Assembly (NCBI GenBank): GCA_946186895.1
Contig: CAMHOW010000005.1
Location: 1 to 64,000 of the forward strand
Direction of reading: 5' to 3'
Length of the DNA stretch: 64,000 nt
Source: an uncultured Fibrobacter sp.
GTDB lineage: Bacteria; Fibrobacterota; Fibrobacteria; Fibrobacterales; Fibrobacteraceae
Positions 17,508 to 26,305 of this stretch are shown here, in pieces. The notes under the pieces are model-generated. The model was not told where the DNA came from, made no database searches, and saw only the letters and a program-made list of their open reading frames with translations. How positions within the stretch are numbered: position 1 is the stretch's first letter; every line of letters begins with the position of its first letter. A program made the translations under genes and the position numbers.

Positions 17508-19802
17508 ATGAAAAAGATAATAACTCTGTCACTCCTTGCATGTAGCCTTGCGTTTGCACAGGCAGGCATCCAAGGCGGTACCGATGGTATCCATCAGTAC
17601 AATACCAAGACCAATGGTCAGCTCGGATTCTCTATCGGTACGGGTGGAAACATCGCTCTGGACGCTTGGGCCCTGAGCCGCGGCGGTAGCTATACAGCCA
17701 ATGGCGAGACCTACTCGTTTAACGACTGGGCTCCCTCCCTTTCGGGTAACTTTAACGCATCTGTGGGCCTTTATGAATTCGTGGATTTGGGCATGAACCT
17801 GCCCCTTTACTACGAACATGCCAAATCTGATGGCCCCTCCGGTGGCGGCAACATGTGGACCACCAGCCGTGGTGACTTGAACGTGTGGTTTAAGGTGCGT
17901 ATGCCCTTCGATAGCCAGAAGAGAGTCTTTACTGCTGCAGTCCAGGTTGATGCCTATGTACCCTCTGGCGAAGAGGCTGCCGGTGTGCGCCCCCGCCATG
18001 CCTGGTACCTGAATAGCGAAGGCGAAACCCACCCCCTTACCTCTAATGCCTTCGGTATTGGTGGCAACTTGATCCTCACCTTGGATTTCGTGAACATGGG
18101 TATCCCCGTTCGTTGGAACAACAACGTTGGTATTGTCTACACGGTTGACCACGACCTGCCGGTGACCATGATATACGGCACGGGCGTGAACGTGATGCCG
18201 CTTGACTTTGTCGATATCTTTGTTGAATTCTCCGGCGAATTCCGCGTGGAAGAGACCGGCTATCCTCGTAGCCCCCTGGTCGACCCCATGCTCCTGACTC
18301 CCGGTTTCCGCTTCCACCTGCCCTGGAACATCGACTTTGCTATGGGTCTTGACGTGGCTATTCGTGCCCTCAGGAACTTCACCTTCGATGGCGACAAGGA
18401 AATGGAACACAGCAAGGATTACAAGATCCACTACGTTGGCGAAAACGACGTGGATGCCTATTACTACTACACTCCGACCCCGCTCTATGCCGGTACTGCT
18501 TCTCTCGTGTGGCGCTTCGATGGCAACCCCAACAAGAAGCCCAAGGACGAAGACAAGGACGGCGTACCTGACGTGAAGGACAAGTGCCCGCATACCCTGG
18601 CTGGCGTGACTGTCGATGCTGACGGCTGCCCCATGGATACCGATAAGGACGGCGTACCTGATGGTGTGGACAAGTGCCCCAACACCAAGGAAGGCTCCGT
18701 GGTCGACAGCACTGGCTGCCCCATGGATACCGACAAGGATGGCGTTCCTGATGGTCTGGACAAGTGCCCCAACACCAAGGAAGGCCGCCAGATCGACGCT
18801 ACCGGATGCGAAAGCGACTTTGACAAGGACGGCATCCCCGATGCCGATGACCGTTGCCCCAACACCAAGGCCGGCGTGACTGTGGACAGCACCGGTTGTG
18901 CCGCTGACTCCGACAAGGACGGCGTGCCCGATAATCTGGACAAGTGCCCCGGAACCCCGGAAGGTGCCGAAGTGAATGACATGGGTTGCGAAGGCGACCG
19001 CGATGGTGACGGCGTTCCCGATGCTCAGGACAAGTGCCCGAACACCAAGGCCGGCATGCCTGTGGATAGCACCGGTTGTACCGCCGATGCCGACAAGGAT
19101 GGTGTTCCCGATGCTCTGGACAAGTGCCCGAACACTCCGGAAGGAACTTCTGTAGATAGCACGGGTTGCGTCTCTGACTTCGACAAGGACGGCGTGTCTG
19201 ACGATCTGGACAAGTGCCCCAACACTAAGGAAGGCACTGTGGTCGACAGCACCGGCTGCCCCATCGACAGCGACCGTGACGGCGTGTTTGACGGCATTGA
19301 CAAGTGCCCGGGCACCGACAAGGATATTTCTGTGGATAGCACCGGCTGCCCCATGGATATCGACCATGACGGCGTGCCCGATCATCAGGACAAGTGTCCC
19401 TACACCCTCGAAGGTGTGAAGGTTGACGCCAAGGGTTGCCCGCTCAACAAGAAGCAGGACCTGAACAAGCTGAAACAGGGTATCCAGTTCCAGACCAACT
19501 CCACCAAGTTCACCAAGGACAGCTACGGCACCTTGAATGACATCGTGGCTCTCTTGAAGCAGATTCCGTCTGCCAACCTGGAAGTCCAGGGCCATACCGA
19601 CAACGTTGGTAAGCCTGACTTCAACAAGGACCTGTCTCAGGCCCGTGCCCAGGCTGTGGTGGATTACTTCGTTCAGCAGGGTGTTGCCGCTGACCGCCTC
19701 CGCGCTGTTGGCTTCGGTGACGAAAAGCCCATTGCCAGCAACGGCAGCAAGAACGGCCGTAAGAAGAACCGCCGCGTGGAACTGATTCCGTTCGAGAAGT
19801 AA
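17508..19802 (+). CDS. OmpA-family outer membrane protein with ten TSP3 repeats
   Basis: A 764-residue major outer-membrane-type protein. The signal peptide ends near AFAQA. Residues 22-340 are rich in Gly and aromatic beta strands and probably form a barrel. Residues 348-646 hold ten tandem thrombospondin type 3 calcium-binding units of 29-30 residues (core DKDGVPD..DKCPNT and DSTGC). Residues 660-764 form an OmpA peptidoglycan-binding domain: VQGHTDNVG, LSQARAQAVVDYFV and GKKNRRVEL-like end. It should tether the outer membrane to the cell wall. Codon usage looks highly optimised, and with an extended -10 box and strong terminator it is likely abundant. Confidence 0.92.
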   Translation: MKKIITLSLLACSLAFAQAGIQGGTDGIHQYNTKTNGQLGFSIGTGGNIALDAWALSRGGSYTANGETYSFNDWAPSLSGNFNASVGLYEFVDLGMNLPLYYEHAKSDGPSGGGNMWTTSRGDLNVWFKVRMPFDSQKRVFTAAVQVDAYVPSGEEAAGVRPRHAWYLNSEGETHPLTSNAFGIGGNLILTLDFVNMGIPVRWNNNVGIVYTVDHDLPVTMIYGTGVNVMPLDFVDIFVEFSGEFRVEETGYPRSPLVDPMLLTPGFRFHLPWNIDFAMGLDVAIRALRNFTFDGDKEMEHSKDYKIHYVGENDVDAYYYYTPTPLYAGTASLVWRFDGNPNKKPKDEDKDGVPDVKDKCPHTLAGVTVDADGCPMDTDKDGVPDGVDKCPNTKEGSVVDSTGCPMDTDKDGVPDGLDKCPNTKEGRQIDATGCESDFDKDGIPDADDRCPNTKAGVTVDSTGCAADSDKDGVPDNLDKCPGTPEGAEVNDMGCEGDRDGDGVPDAQDKCPNTKAGMPVDSTGCTADADKDGVPDALDKCPNTPEGTSVDSTGCVSDFDKDGVSDDLDKCPNTKEGTVVDSTGCPIDSDRDGVFDGIDKCPGTDKDISVDSTGCPMDIDHDGVPDHQDKCPYTLEGVKVDAKGCPLNKKQDLNKLKQGIQFQTNSTKFTKDSYGTLNDIVALLKQIPSANLEVQGHTDNVGKPDFNKDLSQARAQAVVDYFVQQGVAADRLRAVGFGDEKPIASNGSKNGRKKNRRVELIPFEK
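18552..19445 (+). repeat. Ten tandem ~89-bp DNA repeats coding for TSP3 units
   Basis: Units share GACAAGGACGGCGT and GACAAGTGCCC blocks at regular spacing. Units 2 and 3 and units 4 and 6 are especially alike, indicating recent unit duplication or recombination. The array could vary in length between strains. Confidence 0.85.
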
Positions 19803-19825
19803 GCTCGATTTTGAAATCACTAAAC

Positions 19826-19849
19826 AGGACCCTTCGGGGTCCTTTTTTT
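19826..19849 (+). terminator. Terminator of the OmpA-family gene
   Basis: AGGACCC-TTCG-GGGTCCT hairpin with a stable UUCG-type tetraloop, followed by a T tract. Confidence 0.9.
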
Positions 19850-19882
19850 ATTTTTGTGATGTAATTCATCAAGGTGTCAGGA

Positions 19883-20845
19883 ATGTCGAAAAAAATCTTG
19901 GTCACGGGTGCCGCCGGCTTTATCGGTTGCGAAGTTTCATTGATTCTCCTTTCTAAGGGGTACAGTGTCGTTGGTATCGACAACATGAACGACTATTACC
20001 AGGTGAGCCTCAAGGAAGATCGTCTGAAACGTCTGAATCATGAAGCGTTCCATTTTGAGAAGATGGACCTTGCCGATGCCGCCGCCATCAAGGCACTTTT
20101 TGAGCGTGAACATTTTGACGGCGTTATCCACCTGGGCGCCCAGGCGGGTGTCCGCTACAGCCTGGTAAACCCTCAGGCCTATATCGACAGCAACATTACC
20201 GGTTTTTTGAACATCTTGGAAGGGTGCCGTTTTAACCCTGTGGAACACCTGACCTACGCCTCTTCTAGCAGCGTCTACGGTCGCAACACCAAGACTCCCT
20301 TCAGCACAGAAGATCCGGTCTGCCAGCCTTCTAGCCTGTATGCCGCCACCAAGCGGAGCAATGAGCTGATGGCAGAGACGTACCACCACCTTTACAAAAT
20401 AAACGCTACTGGGCTTCGGTTCTTTACCGTTTACGGCCCGTGGGGTAGGCCCGATATGGCGCCCTGGCTTTTTGCAGATGCCATTATGCACGATCGGCCC
20501 ATCAAGATTTTCAACAACGGCCACATGATGCGTGACTTCACCTATATTGACGATATCGCCCAGGGTGTGGTCCGTGTCTTTGAGGCTGGCATTGGTAAGG
20601 GCGAGAACAAGCTGTACAATATTGGTCACGGCAATCCGGTGAACCTGCTGGACTTTGTGCAGACCCTCGAGAAACATCTGGGAAAGACCGCCGAGAAGAT
20701 TTACATGCCCATGCAGCCGGGTGACGTAGAGGTCACCTGGGCCGATACGGTGGCGCTAGAGAAGGAAGTTGGCTACACGGCCAATACCGACTTGGATACG
20801 GGTATCAAGGCATTTGCCGAGTGGTTTAAGGGATACAACCGCTAG
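19883..20845 (+). CDS. NAD-dependent epimerase, UDP-glucuronate 4-epimerase-like
   Basis: A 320-residue extended short-chain dehydrogenase. ATG 19883 follows AAGG better than the GTG at 19874 used in the track. The NAD site VTGAAGFIG is at the very N-terminus, the Ser/Thr of the triad lies in YASSSSVYG and the YxxxK in LYAATKRSNE. The NMNDYYQVSLKEDRLKRL segment is characteristic of UDP-glucuronate/UDP-galacturonate epimerases. It would supply galacturonate-type sugars for surface polysaccharide; substrate is inferred. The gene converges with the GtrA gene and the two stop codons overlap in a shared CTAG. Confidence 0.85.
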   Translation: MSKKILVTGAAGFIGCEVSLILLSKGYSVVGIDNMNDYYQVSLKEDRLKRLNHEAFHFEKMDLADAAAIKALFEREHFDGVIHLGAQAGVRYSLVNPQAYIDSNITGFLNILEGCRFNPVEHLTYASSSSVYGRNTKTPFSTEDPVCQPSSLYAATKRSNELMAETYHHLYKINATGLRFFTVYGPWGRPDMAPWLFADAIMHDRPIKIFNNGHMMRDFTYIDDIAQGVVRVFEAGIGKGENKLYNIGHGNPVNLLDFVQTLEKHLGKTAEKIYMPMQPGDVEVTWADTVALEKEVGYTANTDLDTGIKAFAEWFKGYNR

Positions 20846-21273
20846 CCTTGTTTCGGCGGGGCCTTGAACACCCACTTTTTGTAAAGCGTAAAGCTTACCA
20901 GTACGTACACCACGTTGGCCACCACGTTGGCAAAGTAGGTGGGTTTCATGAACTGCGAGATCCAAACAGTAAAGCTTGCGCACCAGGCCGCGTTGGCGAG
21001 GGCGTAGGCGGTCAGCTCTAGTACGAACAAGTTAATTCCGTAAGAAATCAGGAACACTGCTACAAAGCGGATGATTTCACTACGTTTACGGTTGTGGCTT
21101 TTGAAATTCCAGATGCGGTTGCATAGGTAGCTGTTGCAGCCGCCCGCCACGAAACCCAAGAAGTTGGAAAGCTCCACGTTCCAGTCTAGTAGCTGGTGCA
21201 ATACCCATACCACGGCAAGGGTGATGAGGGTGTTCAGCACACCGATGATGTTGTATTTAAGAAAGTGAATCAC
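20842..21273 (-). CDS. GtrA-like membrane protein
   Basis: A 143-residue GtrA-family protein if started at GTG 21273 (VIHFLKYNIIG). The 174-residue track ORF would overlap the upstream gene and add a non-membrane N-terminal extension. Four hydrophobic helices are visible, with the family's FLKYNIIGVLNTL opening and NRIWNFKS between helices 2 and 3. GtrA proteins are proposed to flip undecaprenyl-linked sugars for cell-surface glycosylation. This fits the neighbouring sugar-nucleotide epimerase, although the two are convergent rather than in one operon. Confidence 0.8.
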   Translation of the reverse strand: MIHFLKYNIIGVLNTLITLAVVWVLHQLLDWNVELSNFLGFVAGGCNSYLCNRIWNFKSHNRKRSEIIRFVAVFLISYGINLFVLELTAYALANAAWCASFTVWISQFMKPTYFANVVANVVYVLVSFTLYKKWVFKAPPKQG

Positions 21274-21292
21274 GGGAACGGATCCGCAAAAA

Positions 21293-21751
21293 TCAGATTT
21301 CGACGAGGATACCGGCCTGGAGGTAGACGTAACCCTTGCCCGCGTGATCCAGGAATTCGTAGCCACTCATTAGGAGGATAGAGGAATAGTCCCCGTTCTT
21401 GAGATCGATTCCGCCGCCGGCTCTCCAGAACAACTGATGGCCCTTGCCGATAAGGTAACCGATGTCTCCGGTTGCCACAGGGAGCATCTGCCCGCCGAAG
21501 GGTAGGCGTATCCATGCGCTTGCACTAACAGGGACCAGACCCACGTTGTCGATTTCCTGATAGCCGCTGCCGACACCTATGAATAGCATCTGGTCGATGC
21601 GGTACCAAAGGTGGCCGTAGATGTTTAGGTTGAACGTTGTAATTTCGCTGGCGTGGTTCACGACTCCGGCCTGCAAGTCCATGGTGAACGCATTCGACGG
21701 CACTACGGCCAGAGCGAGCAAAAAGAGCGTTGCGGTCAGAAATCGTTTCAT
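21293..21751 (-). CDS. Exported hypothetical beta-barrel-like protein
   Basis: A 152-residue protein with a clear signal peptide (MKRFLTATLFLLALAVVPSNAF). The mature part is a series of amphipathic strands rich in Gly and aromatic residues (NLNIYGHLWYRI, LFIGVGSGYQEI, YVYLQAGILVEI). This suggests a small outer-membrane barrel or lipocalin-like fold. I do not recognise the family. It ends 20 bp before the GtrA gene on the same strand and may be cotranscribed with it. Confidence 0.7.
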   Translation of the reverse strand: MKRFLTATLFLLALAVVPSNAFTMDLQAGVVNHASEITTFNLNIYGHLWYRIDQMLFIGVGSGYQEIDNVGLVPVSASAWIRLPFGGQMLPVATGDIGYLIGKGHQLFWRAGGGIDLKNGDYSSILLMSGYEFLDHAGKGYVYLQAGILVEI

Positions 21752-21813
21752 GTTGTGTCAAATATATAATTTCTTGGGGCCGTATTGCTTGTTAAAAAGC
21801 TATCTTTTGGCCC

Positions 21814-23208
21814 ATGTTGCGCTCCAAGTACCAAGGTTCTCGCTTTTCCGAGAATCCCGTAGTCAAGAAGAAGCAGTTGAATCCCATGACCCTGGTGGTT
21901 CTGGGTTACCTGTTGCTGATTGCGGTGGGTGCTGTGCTTTTGCGCTTGCCGGTTTCCATGAAGACCCCTATCACCTTCTTGGACGCTCTGTTTACTGCTA
22001 CTTCTGCCGTATGCGTGACCGGGCTTTCTGTGCTGGATGTGAGCGCTAGCTTTACCCATTTTGGTGACTGGGTTCTGCTGGTGCTTATGCAGCTGGGCGG
22101 CCTTGGTATCATGACGGTATCTACCACCTTGATTTTGCTTGCCGGTATGCATCCGGGCTTTAACCACCAATCTGTACTGCTTTCGGCTTTTTCCCAAGAA
22201 GGGAACATCGACCCTTCAAAGATCCTGAAGGCGGTGCTGCCCTTTACCTTTATTCTTGAACTGATCGGTGCGGCTTTGTATTTTACCCAGTTCTCGGGGG
22301 ATAGCCTCTACGATCGAATTTTCATGTCGGTTTTCCAGGCGGTCAGTTCATTCTGCAACGTGGGCTTTACCCTTTTCCCCGATTCCCTGGTGCAGTTCCA
22401 GCTGAACCCGGTGGTGAACGTGTCTACCTGCGTACTTGCCTTGGCAGGGGGCTTTGGCTTTTTGGCGGTTACGGAACTGCGGTACTTGTTTGACTTTAAG
22501 CAGCACAAGGTCCGCAAGATTTCACTCCATACCCACATTGCTACCGTCGGTACCCTGTTCGTGGTGGCGGCTAGCGTGCTGGTGTTCTGCCTTACGGAAT
22601 GGAGTAACGCCCTTGGCAATCTGAGCATCGGCCAGAAGTTGGAAACCACCCTGTTCATGGCCTTTACCAGCCGTACGGCGGGCCTGAATACGGTAGATGT
22701 GCCGGGCCTTTGCGCAAGCTCCCTGTTCTTCTTTATCGTTATCATGTTCATTGGTGCAAACCCCGGTAGTTGCGGTGGCGGTGTGAAGGTGACTACGGCT
22801 GCGGTAATTGGACTTTTGGGCTTTAACCGCCTGCTTGGGCGCGAAAAGACCCAGGTTCTTGGACGGACCATTCCCGAAACTACCGTCGATAAGGCCGTGC
22901 GGATTTTCATTGTGGCTATCGTGGTCATTGTGCTTGCGACCTTGATTCTTTTGTGTACCGAAATTCCCGGTGGGGTTTCTGGCGCGGGCCAGTCGTCTTT
23001 CTTGAAGGTCTTGTTCGAGGTGGTGAGCGCCTACAGTACCTGCGGGCTTTCTATGGGGCTTACCGGTGAACTTTCTACCGTGGGCCGTGTGGTTATCTGC
23101 TGTGTGATGTTCATTGGCCGTATGGGCCCCCTCTTCTTGATTTCTGCCGTGGCAGGAAGGGTCCAGAATACCACCTGGTTTGCCGAAGAAGACATCATGG
23201 TGGGCTGA
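21814..23208 (+). CDS. Ktr/Trk potassium transporter membrane subunit
   Basis: A 464-residue TrkH/KtrB-type K+ channel-like transporter. The four pore loops with their selectivity glycines are visible: SAVCVTGLS, VSSFCNVGFTL, TSRTAGLNTV and SAYSTCGLSMGLTG. Eight membrane segments fit the MPM fold repeat. Length matches KtrB (about 450) better than TrkH (about 480). The regulatory nucleotide-binding subunit follows downstream on the same strand, separated by about 106 bp containing a TTCGGA repeat. It drives K+ uptake at the inner membrane, probably coupled to Na+ or H+. Confidence 0.92.
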   Translation: MLRSKYQGSRFSENPVVKKKQLNPMTLVVLGYLLLIAVGAVLLRLPVSMKTPITFLDALFTATSAVCVTGLSVLDVSASFTHFGDWVLLVLMQLGGLGIMTVSTTLILLAGMHPGFNHQSVLLSAFSQEGNIDPSKILKAVLPFTFILELIGAALYFTQFSGDSLYDRIFMSVFQAVSSFCNVGFTLFPDSLVQFQLNPVVNVSTCVLALAGGFGFLAVTELRYLFDFKQHKVRKISLHTHIATVGTLFVVAASVLVFCLTEWSNALGNLSIGQKLETTLFMAFTSRTAGLNTVDVPGLCASSLFFFIVIMFIGANPGSCGGGVKVTTAAVIGLLGFNRLLGREKTQVLGRTIPETTVDKAVRIFIVAIVVIVLATLILLCTEIPGGVSGAGQSSFLKVLFEVVSAYSTCGLSMGLTGELSTVGRVVICCVMFIGRMGPLFLISAVAGRVQNTTWFAEEDIMVG

Positions 23209-23221
23209 TGCGCCGATGGCG

Positions 23222-23299
23222 CAATTCGGATTTCGGAAGTATGAATTAGGAATTTTGTAAAAAAAACAATTCCGAACTCCGAACTCCGAACTCCGAATT
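23222..23299. repeat. TTCGGA-type dispersed inverted repeat, copy 3
   Basis: AATTCGGATTTCGGAAGT on the left is matched by four TCCGAAC-type units on the right, with an AT-rich loop. It occupies most of the gap between the two Ktr/Trk subunit genes. Confidence 0.75.
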
Positions 23300-23314
23300 A
23301 TCTATTATTAGGCC

Positions 23315-23971
23315 ATGGCTTCTAAACAGTTTGTTATTATCGGACTTGGAAACTCGGCCATTTTCTTGGCCAAGCATTTGACATCCTTGGGTCACGACGT
23401 GATGGTTATCGACTGCCACCCCGACAAGGTGCAGGACATTTCTAGCTCTGTATCCCAGGCTATCGTGGCGGACAGTACCCGAATCAAGCAGCTCTCGTCT
23501 ATCCCCCTGAACAAGGCGGATTCCGTGATCGTGTGTATCGGCGAGAACCTGCAGGCCTCGCTTCTTACGGTGCTGAACCTGAAGGAGCTGGGCGTAAAGC
23601 ATATCATTGCGAAGTCCAGTAGTGCCGCCCATACGAGCATCCTTGAAAAGCTGGGCGTCTCCGACATTTTCCACCCCGAAAGGGACTCCGCCATCAGCCT
23701 TGCCGAGCGGCTCAACCGCCCCAACATGCTGGACTTTTTGCCCTTCATGGAAGGCTTCTCCATTATTGAAATCGTGTGCCCCGAGAAGTTCCAGGGCAAG
23801 ACTCTTAAGGATTTGTCCTTGACCCACAAGTACGGTATTCAGGTGATCGCCATTCGCGACCCGCTGGAGTCCGTGCCCAAGATCGGTAACATTGCCGACT
23901 ACGTGCTCAAGGAAAACGACGTGCTGTTCTTGATAGGCCCCAACGACGCCCTGGACAGCTTCAAGGCATAA
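23315..23971 (+). CDS. Ktr/Trk potassium uptake regulatory subunit (RCK)
   Basis: A 218-residue KtrA/TrkA-type gating protein. An N-terminal Rossmann domain (about 1-125) begins [17 protein letters not shown], with an acidic end of strand 2 in [10 protein letters not shown], and should bind NAD(H) or ATP/ADP. A C-terminal TrkA_C domain (about 135-215) contains [16 protein letters not shown] and a final [13 protein letters not shown]. The single RCK unit and its size fit KtrA. It assembles as a cytosolic ring on the pore subunit encoded upstream. Confidence 0.92.
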   Translation: MASKQFVIIGLGNSAIFLAKHLTSLGHDVMVIDCHPDKVQDISSSVSQAIVADSTRIKQLSSIPLNKADSVIVCIGENLQASLLTVLNLKELGVKHIIAKSSSAAHTSILEKLGVSDIFHPERDSAISLAERLNRPNMLDFLPFMEGFSIIEIVCPEKFQGKTLKDLSLTHKYGIQVIAIRDPLESVPKIGNIADYVLKENDVLFLIGPNDALDSFKA

Positions 23972-24032
23972 CGCAGGCGTAGTGCCAAAGTTTCACACAT
24001 CAGACCCGCCCAGGGCGGAGAGGAGACACAAT

Positions 24033-24590
24033 ATGAAGGTATGGGTATGTAAAGTTTGCGGCTACGTGCACATGGGACCGGAAGCTCCGGACGAATGCCC
24101 CCAGTGCAAGGCCCCCAAGAGCAAGTTCTTCGAGAAGGTGGAACAGCCCGCTGGTGGCAAGATTGTCTGGGCCGACGAGCACAAAATTGGCGTGGCCCAG
24201 GGGCTAGACGCCGAGGTGGTCCAGGGCCTAAGGGAAAATTTCGCAGGGGAATGTACCGAGGTGGGCATGTACCTGGCCATGAGCCGTCAGGCCGACCGCG
24301 AGGGGTTCCCCGAGGTGGCCGAGGCTTACAAGCGTATCGCCTTTGAAGAGGCCGAACATGCCGCCAAGTTCGCCGAACTGCTGGGCGAGGTGGTCTACCC
24401 CGACACCAAGAAGAATCTGGAGCTCCGTGTGGCTGCCGAAGCCGGTGCCACCGAGGGTAAGCTCGCCTTGGCCAAGCGCGCCAAGGAACTGGGTTACGAC
24501 GCCATCCACGATACTGTCCATGAGATGTGCAAGGACGAGGCCCGCCACGGCTCTGCCTTCCAGGGCTTGCTGGGCCGTTACTTCAAGTAA
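24033..24590 (+). CDS. Reverse rubrerythrin (peroxide reductase)
   Basis: A 185-residue protein; ATG 24033 follows GGAGAGGAG and is preferred over the longer ORF at 23982. Unlike classical rubrerythrin, the rubredoxin-like iron site is N-terminal: CKVCGY and CPQC within the first 30 residues. The ferritin-like di-iron domain follows (about 55-185), with EXXH-type ligands at [10 protein letters not shown] and [10 protein letters not shown]. Such reverse rubrerythrins scavenge H2O2 in anaerobes using NADH-derived electrons. This fits an obligate anaerobe. It is monocistronic, closed by a strong terminator. Confidence 0.9.
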   Translation: MKVWVCKVCGYVHMGPEAPDECPQCKAPKSKFFEKVEQPAGGKIVWADEHKIGVAQGLDAEVVQGLRENFAGECTEVGMYLAMSRQADREGFPEVAEAYKRIAFEEAEHAAKFAELLGEVVYPDTKKNLELRVAAEAGATEGKLALAKRAKELGYDAIHDTVHEMCKDEARHGSAFQGLLGRYFK

Positions 24591-24625
24591 CGTGGTGGCG
24601 GTTTTACCCGCTGTCTATAAAAAGC

Positions 24626-24658
24626 AGAACGCAGGACCGAAGTCCTGCGTTCTTTATT
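24626..24658. terminator. Strong terminator between rubrerythrin and nuoA
   Basis: A perfect 12-bp stem AGAACGCAGGAC/GTCCTGCGTTCT with a 4-nt CGAA loop, followed by TTTATTT. It serves the rubrerythrin gene and could act on the convergent nuoA transcript. Confidence 0.85.
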
Positions 24659-24680
24659 TGAGATAGAATACTCTTGAAAC

Positions 24681-25073
24681 TTAGTCTTTGAGGGTTGCCC
24701 AGTCCAGCACGCCCTTGCGGAACACGTAGAGGTAACCTGCTTCTAGAATAACTAGGAATCCAAGCAACACCAGCAGCAGCTCCCAGCCTCCGGCCATGAA
24801 CTGCACAGCCCAGGGGTACAGGAACGCCACTTCCAGGTCGAACACCAGGAACAGCATGGCTACCAGGTAGTACTTGACAGGGTAGCGTTCGCCGGCGGTA
24901 CCAGAAACATGGGCCAGACCGCACTCGTAGGACGTTCCCTTGATGGCAGTTCCCTTGATTTTACCCGGGTGCAAGAACCAGTTGGCAAGCAACAAGGCTG
25001 TCGGGATGCAAACGGCCATGATGACCAGGATGGTCACGGCGAAAGTGGTGTCAAAAACCTCTACATTGCTCAT
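24681..25073 (-). CDS. nuoA: NADH-quinone oxidoreductase subunit A, solitary
   Basis: A 130-residue three-helix membrane subunit. The diagnostic SYECG and YPVKYYLVAMLFLVFDLEVAFLYPWA segment of NuoA/ND3 is intact, including the acidic residues of the quinone-channel loop. NuoA belongs to the membrane arm of complex I. No other nuo gene is beside it: a terminator lies downstream and an unrelated lipoprotein gene diverges upstream. The remaining subunits must lie elsewhere, or the complex is incomplete; the window cannot tell. Confidence 0.93.
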   Translation of the reverse strand: MSNVEVFDTTFAVTILVIMAVCIPTALLLANWFLHPGKIKGTAIKGTSYECGLAHVSGTAGERYPVKYYLVAMLFLVFDLEVAFLYPWAVQFMAGGWELLLVLLGFLVILEAGYLYVFRKGVLDWATLKD

Positions 25074-25135
25074 AATGCCGAAAAGATAGTATAATTTTAC
25101 GTGCTTTTTTAGGCTCTAAAGGTTATATTTAGGTT

Positions 25136-26134
25136 ATGAGTGCATTGAAAACGTGGATTCTGTTTTTTGGTATGGTGTTTTTGCTTGCCGCCTGCTCTGA
25201 CGACAGCAGTCCCCATAAAGTTAATATTGAAGAACTGGGCGATACCGATTCCTCCGGGTCTTCGGGTGATGGCGATGGCAAGTCCGGAGGCTCTGTAGCT
25301 CCTGGTCAGAGTGCCCCCTCTGCCAAGCCGGGCGACAAGATTGTCATCAACAACGGCAAGGACACGATTTTGGTGGCCGACGCCGAGGGCAGCCTCTATT
25401 ACAGCAGCGGTGTTTTCTGCTGGACCGAAGGTTGCGAAAAGAACTTTGTTAACAGTTCTTCTGCAGCAAAGCCTGCGTCCTCAGCCACAAAGCCGTCGAA
25501 CTCCAGTAGCTCTGCAGGTTCTCAACCCAAGTCCTCGTCTTCAAAACAGTCTTCCAGCTCCCAGGCTACTGCGGTCAGCGTAGATTCCAGCGCGCCTACG
25601 GTCGACAAGGCCGGTCTGAAGCTTACGGACGTCAGAAACAATCAGACATACAGCTTGCTCAAGGTCGGCTCCGTGTATTGGACGACAAGCAACTTGACTT
25701 ATAAGGCGAATACAGGTTTCCAATGCGGAGCAACGGCAGAAGTAGAGACTAAGCCTGGTCCTGACGCAACGAAGGAAACCGTGAATGTCTGTGATTACTA
25801 CGGTACGTATTATACCTATGACGCAGCAAAGGTTGTTTGCCCGTCAGGATGGCGCTTGCCTACGAAAGCTGAAGCCGAAGCCGCCCTTGCTTCGATGGAA
25901 GAAACTCCGAAGAAGGAACTAGATGACTGGTGGGTCCTTGGTGGACGATTCAAACAAGAGGGATCGAACTGGCTATTTGGAAACAATGGTAGCCAAGGTT
26001 ACCTCTGGATTCAGAGGAGTGACGCTGGCGATGTGGTTTTGCAGGTTCAGGACTACGGCTCGTTCGAGAGCAAGTTCCTTACGACCGGTGCGGATGGACG
26101 TGCCTACAACGTCCGCTGCGTGATGTCGGAATAG
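25136..26134 (+). CDS. FISUMP lipoprotein with Ser-rich linker
   Basis: A 332-residue lipoprotein: signal peptide with lipobox LAAC, a low-complexity Ser/Gly/Lys-rich stretch with SSSSKQSSSSQ (to about 155), then a FISUMP domain (about 160-330). The domain starts at DVRNNQTYSLLKVGSVYWTTSNL and contains VVCPSGWRLPTKAEAE and a terminal YNVRCV. It is shorter than the tandem copies and lacks their collagen-like segment. The first residues of the domain diverge from the usual DPRDG start. Function unknown, surface exposure likely. Confidence 0.82.
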   Translation: MSALKTWILFFGMVFLLAACSDDSSPHKVNIEELGDTDSSGSSGDGDGKSGGSVAPGQSAPSAKPGDKIVINNGKDTILVADAEGSLYYSSGVFCWTEGCEKNFVNSSSAAKPASSATKPSNSSSSAGSQPKSSSSKQSSSSQATAVSVDSSAPTVDKAGLKLTDVRNNQTYSLLKVGSVYWTTSNLTYKANTGFQCGATAEVETKPGPDATKETVNVCDYYGTYYTYDAAKVVCPSGWRLPTKAEAEAALASMEETPKKELDDWWVLGGRFKQEGSNWLFGNNGSQGYLWIQRSDAGDVVLQVQDYGSFESKFLTTGADGRAYNVRCVMSE

Positions 26135-26166
26135 GCTGTCTAGTAGGTTCCGCTATTCAACATGTC

Positions 26167-26195
26167 ATGCCCGCCTCGAGCGGGCATTTCTCATT
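26167..26195 (+). terminator. Terminator after the FISUMP lipoprotein
   Basis: ATGCCCGC/GCGGGCAT stem with a CTCGA loop, then TTCTCATTT. The T run is interrupted, so efficiency is uncertain. Confidence 0.65.
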
Positions 26196-26242
26196 TGCGC
26201 AACAACGCCAGAATATTTTATGTAAATATGCGCATAAATGCA

Positions 26243-26272
26243 TTGACGGAATGCGCGGCCTTTTGCTATATT
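26243..26272 (+). promoter_or_regulatory. Sigma-70-like promoter of metY
   Basis: TTGACG and TATATT are spaced by 18 bp, with TGC directly before the -10 (extended -10), about 34 bp upstream of the metY start. No S-box or other riboswitch was recognised in the short leader. Confidence 0.7.
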
Positions 26273-26305
26273 TGAAACCGATAACTAACAAGAGGTTTAT
26301 CGTAT

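Noticed and set aside
18552-19445. CRISPR-like appearance of ~89-bp spaced repeats
   Set aside because: The repeats are in frame, encode TSP3 units with no unique spacers and lie inside a long gene.
17529-19820. 763-residue minus-strand ORF opposite the OmpA/TSP3 gene
   Set aside because: It mirrors the biased codon use and repeats of the real gene; its product is a repetitive Val/Gly/Ala-rich text with no leader or domain. The plus-strand protein has clear domains.
26135-26305. SAM riboswitch before metY
   Set aside because: The region holds only a terminator and a short promoter leader; no S-box core or K-turn pattern is seen.
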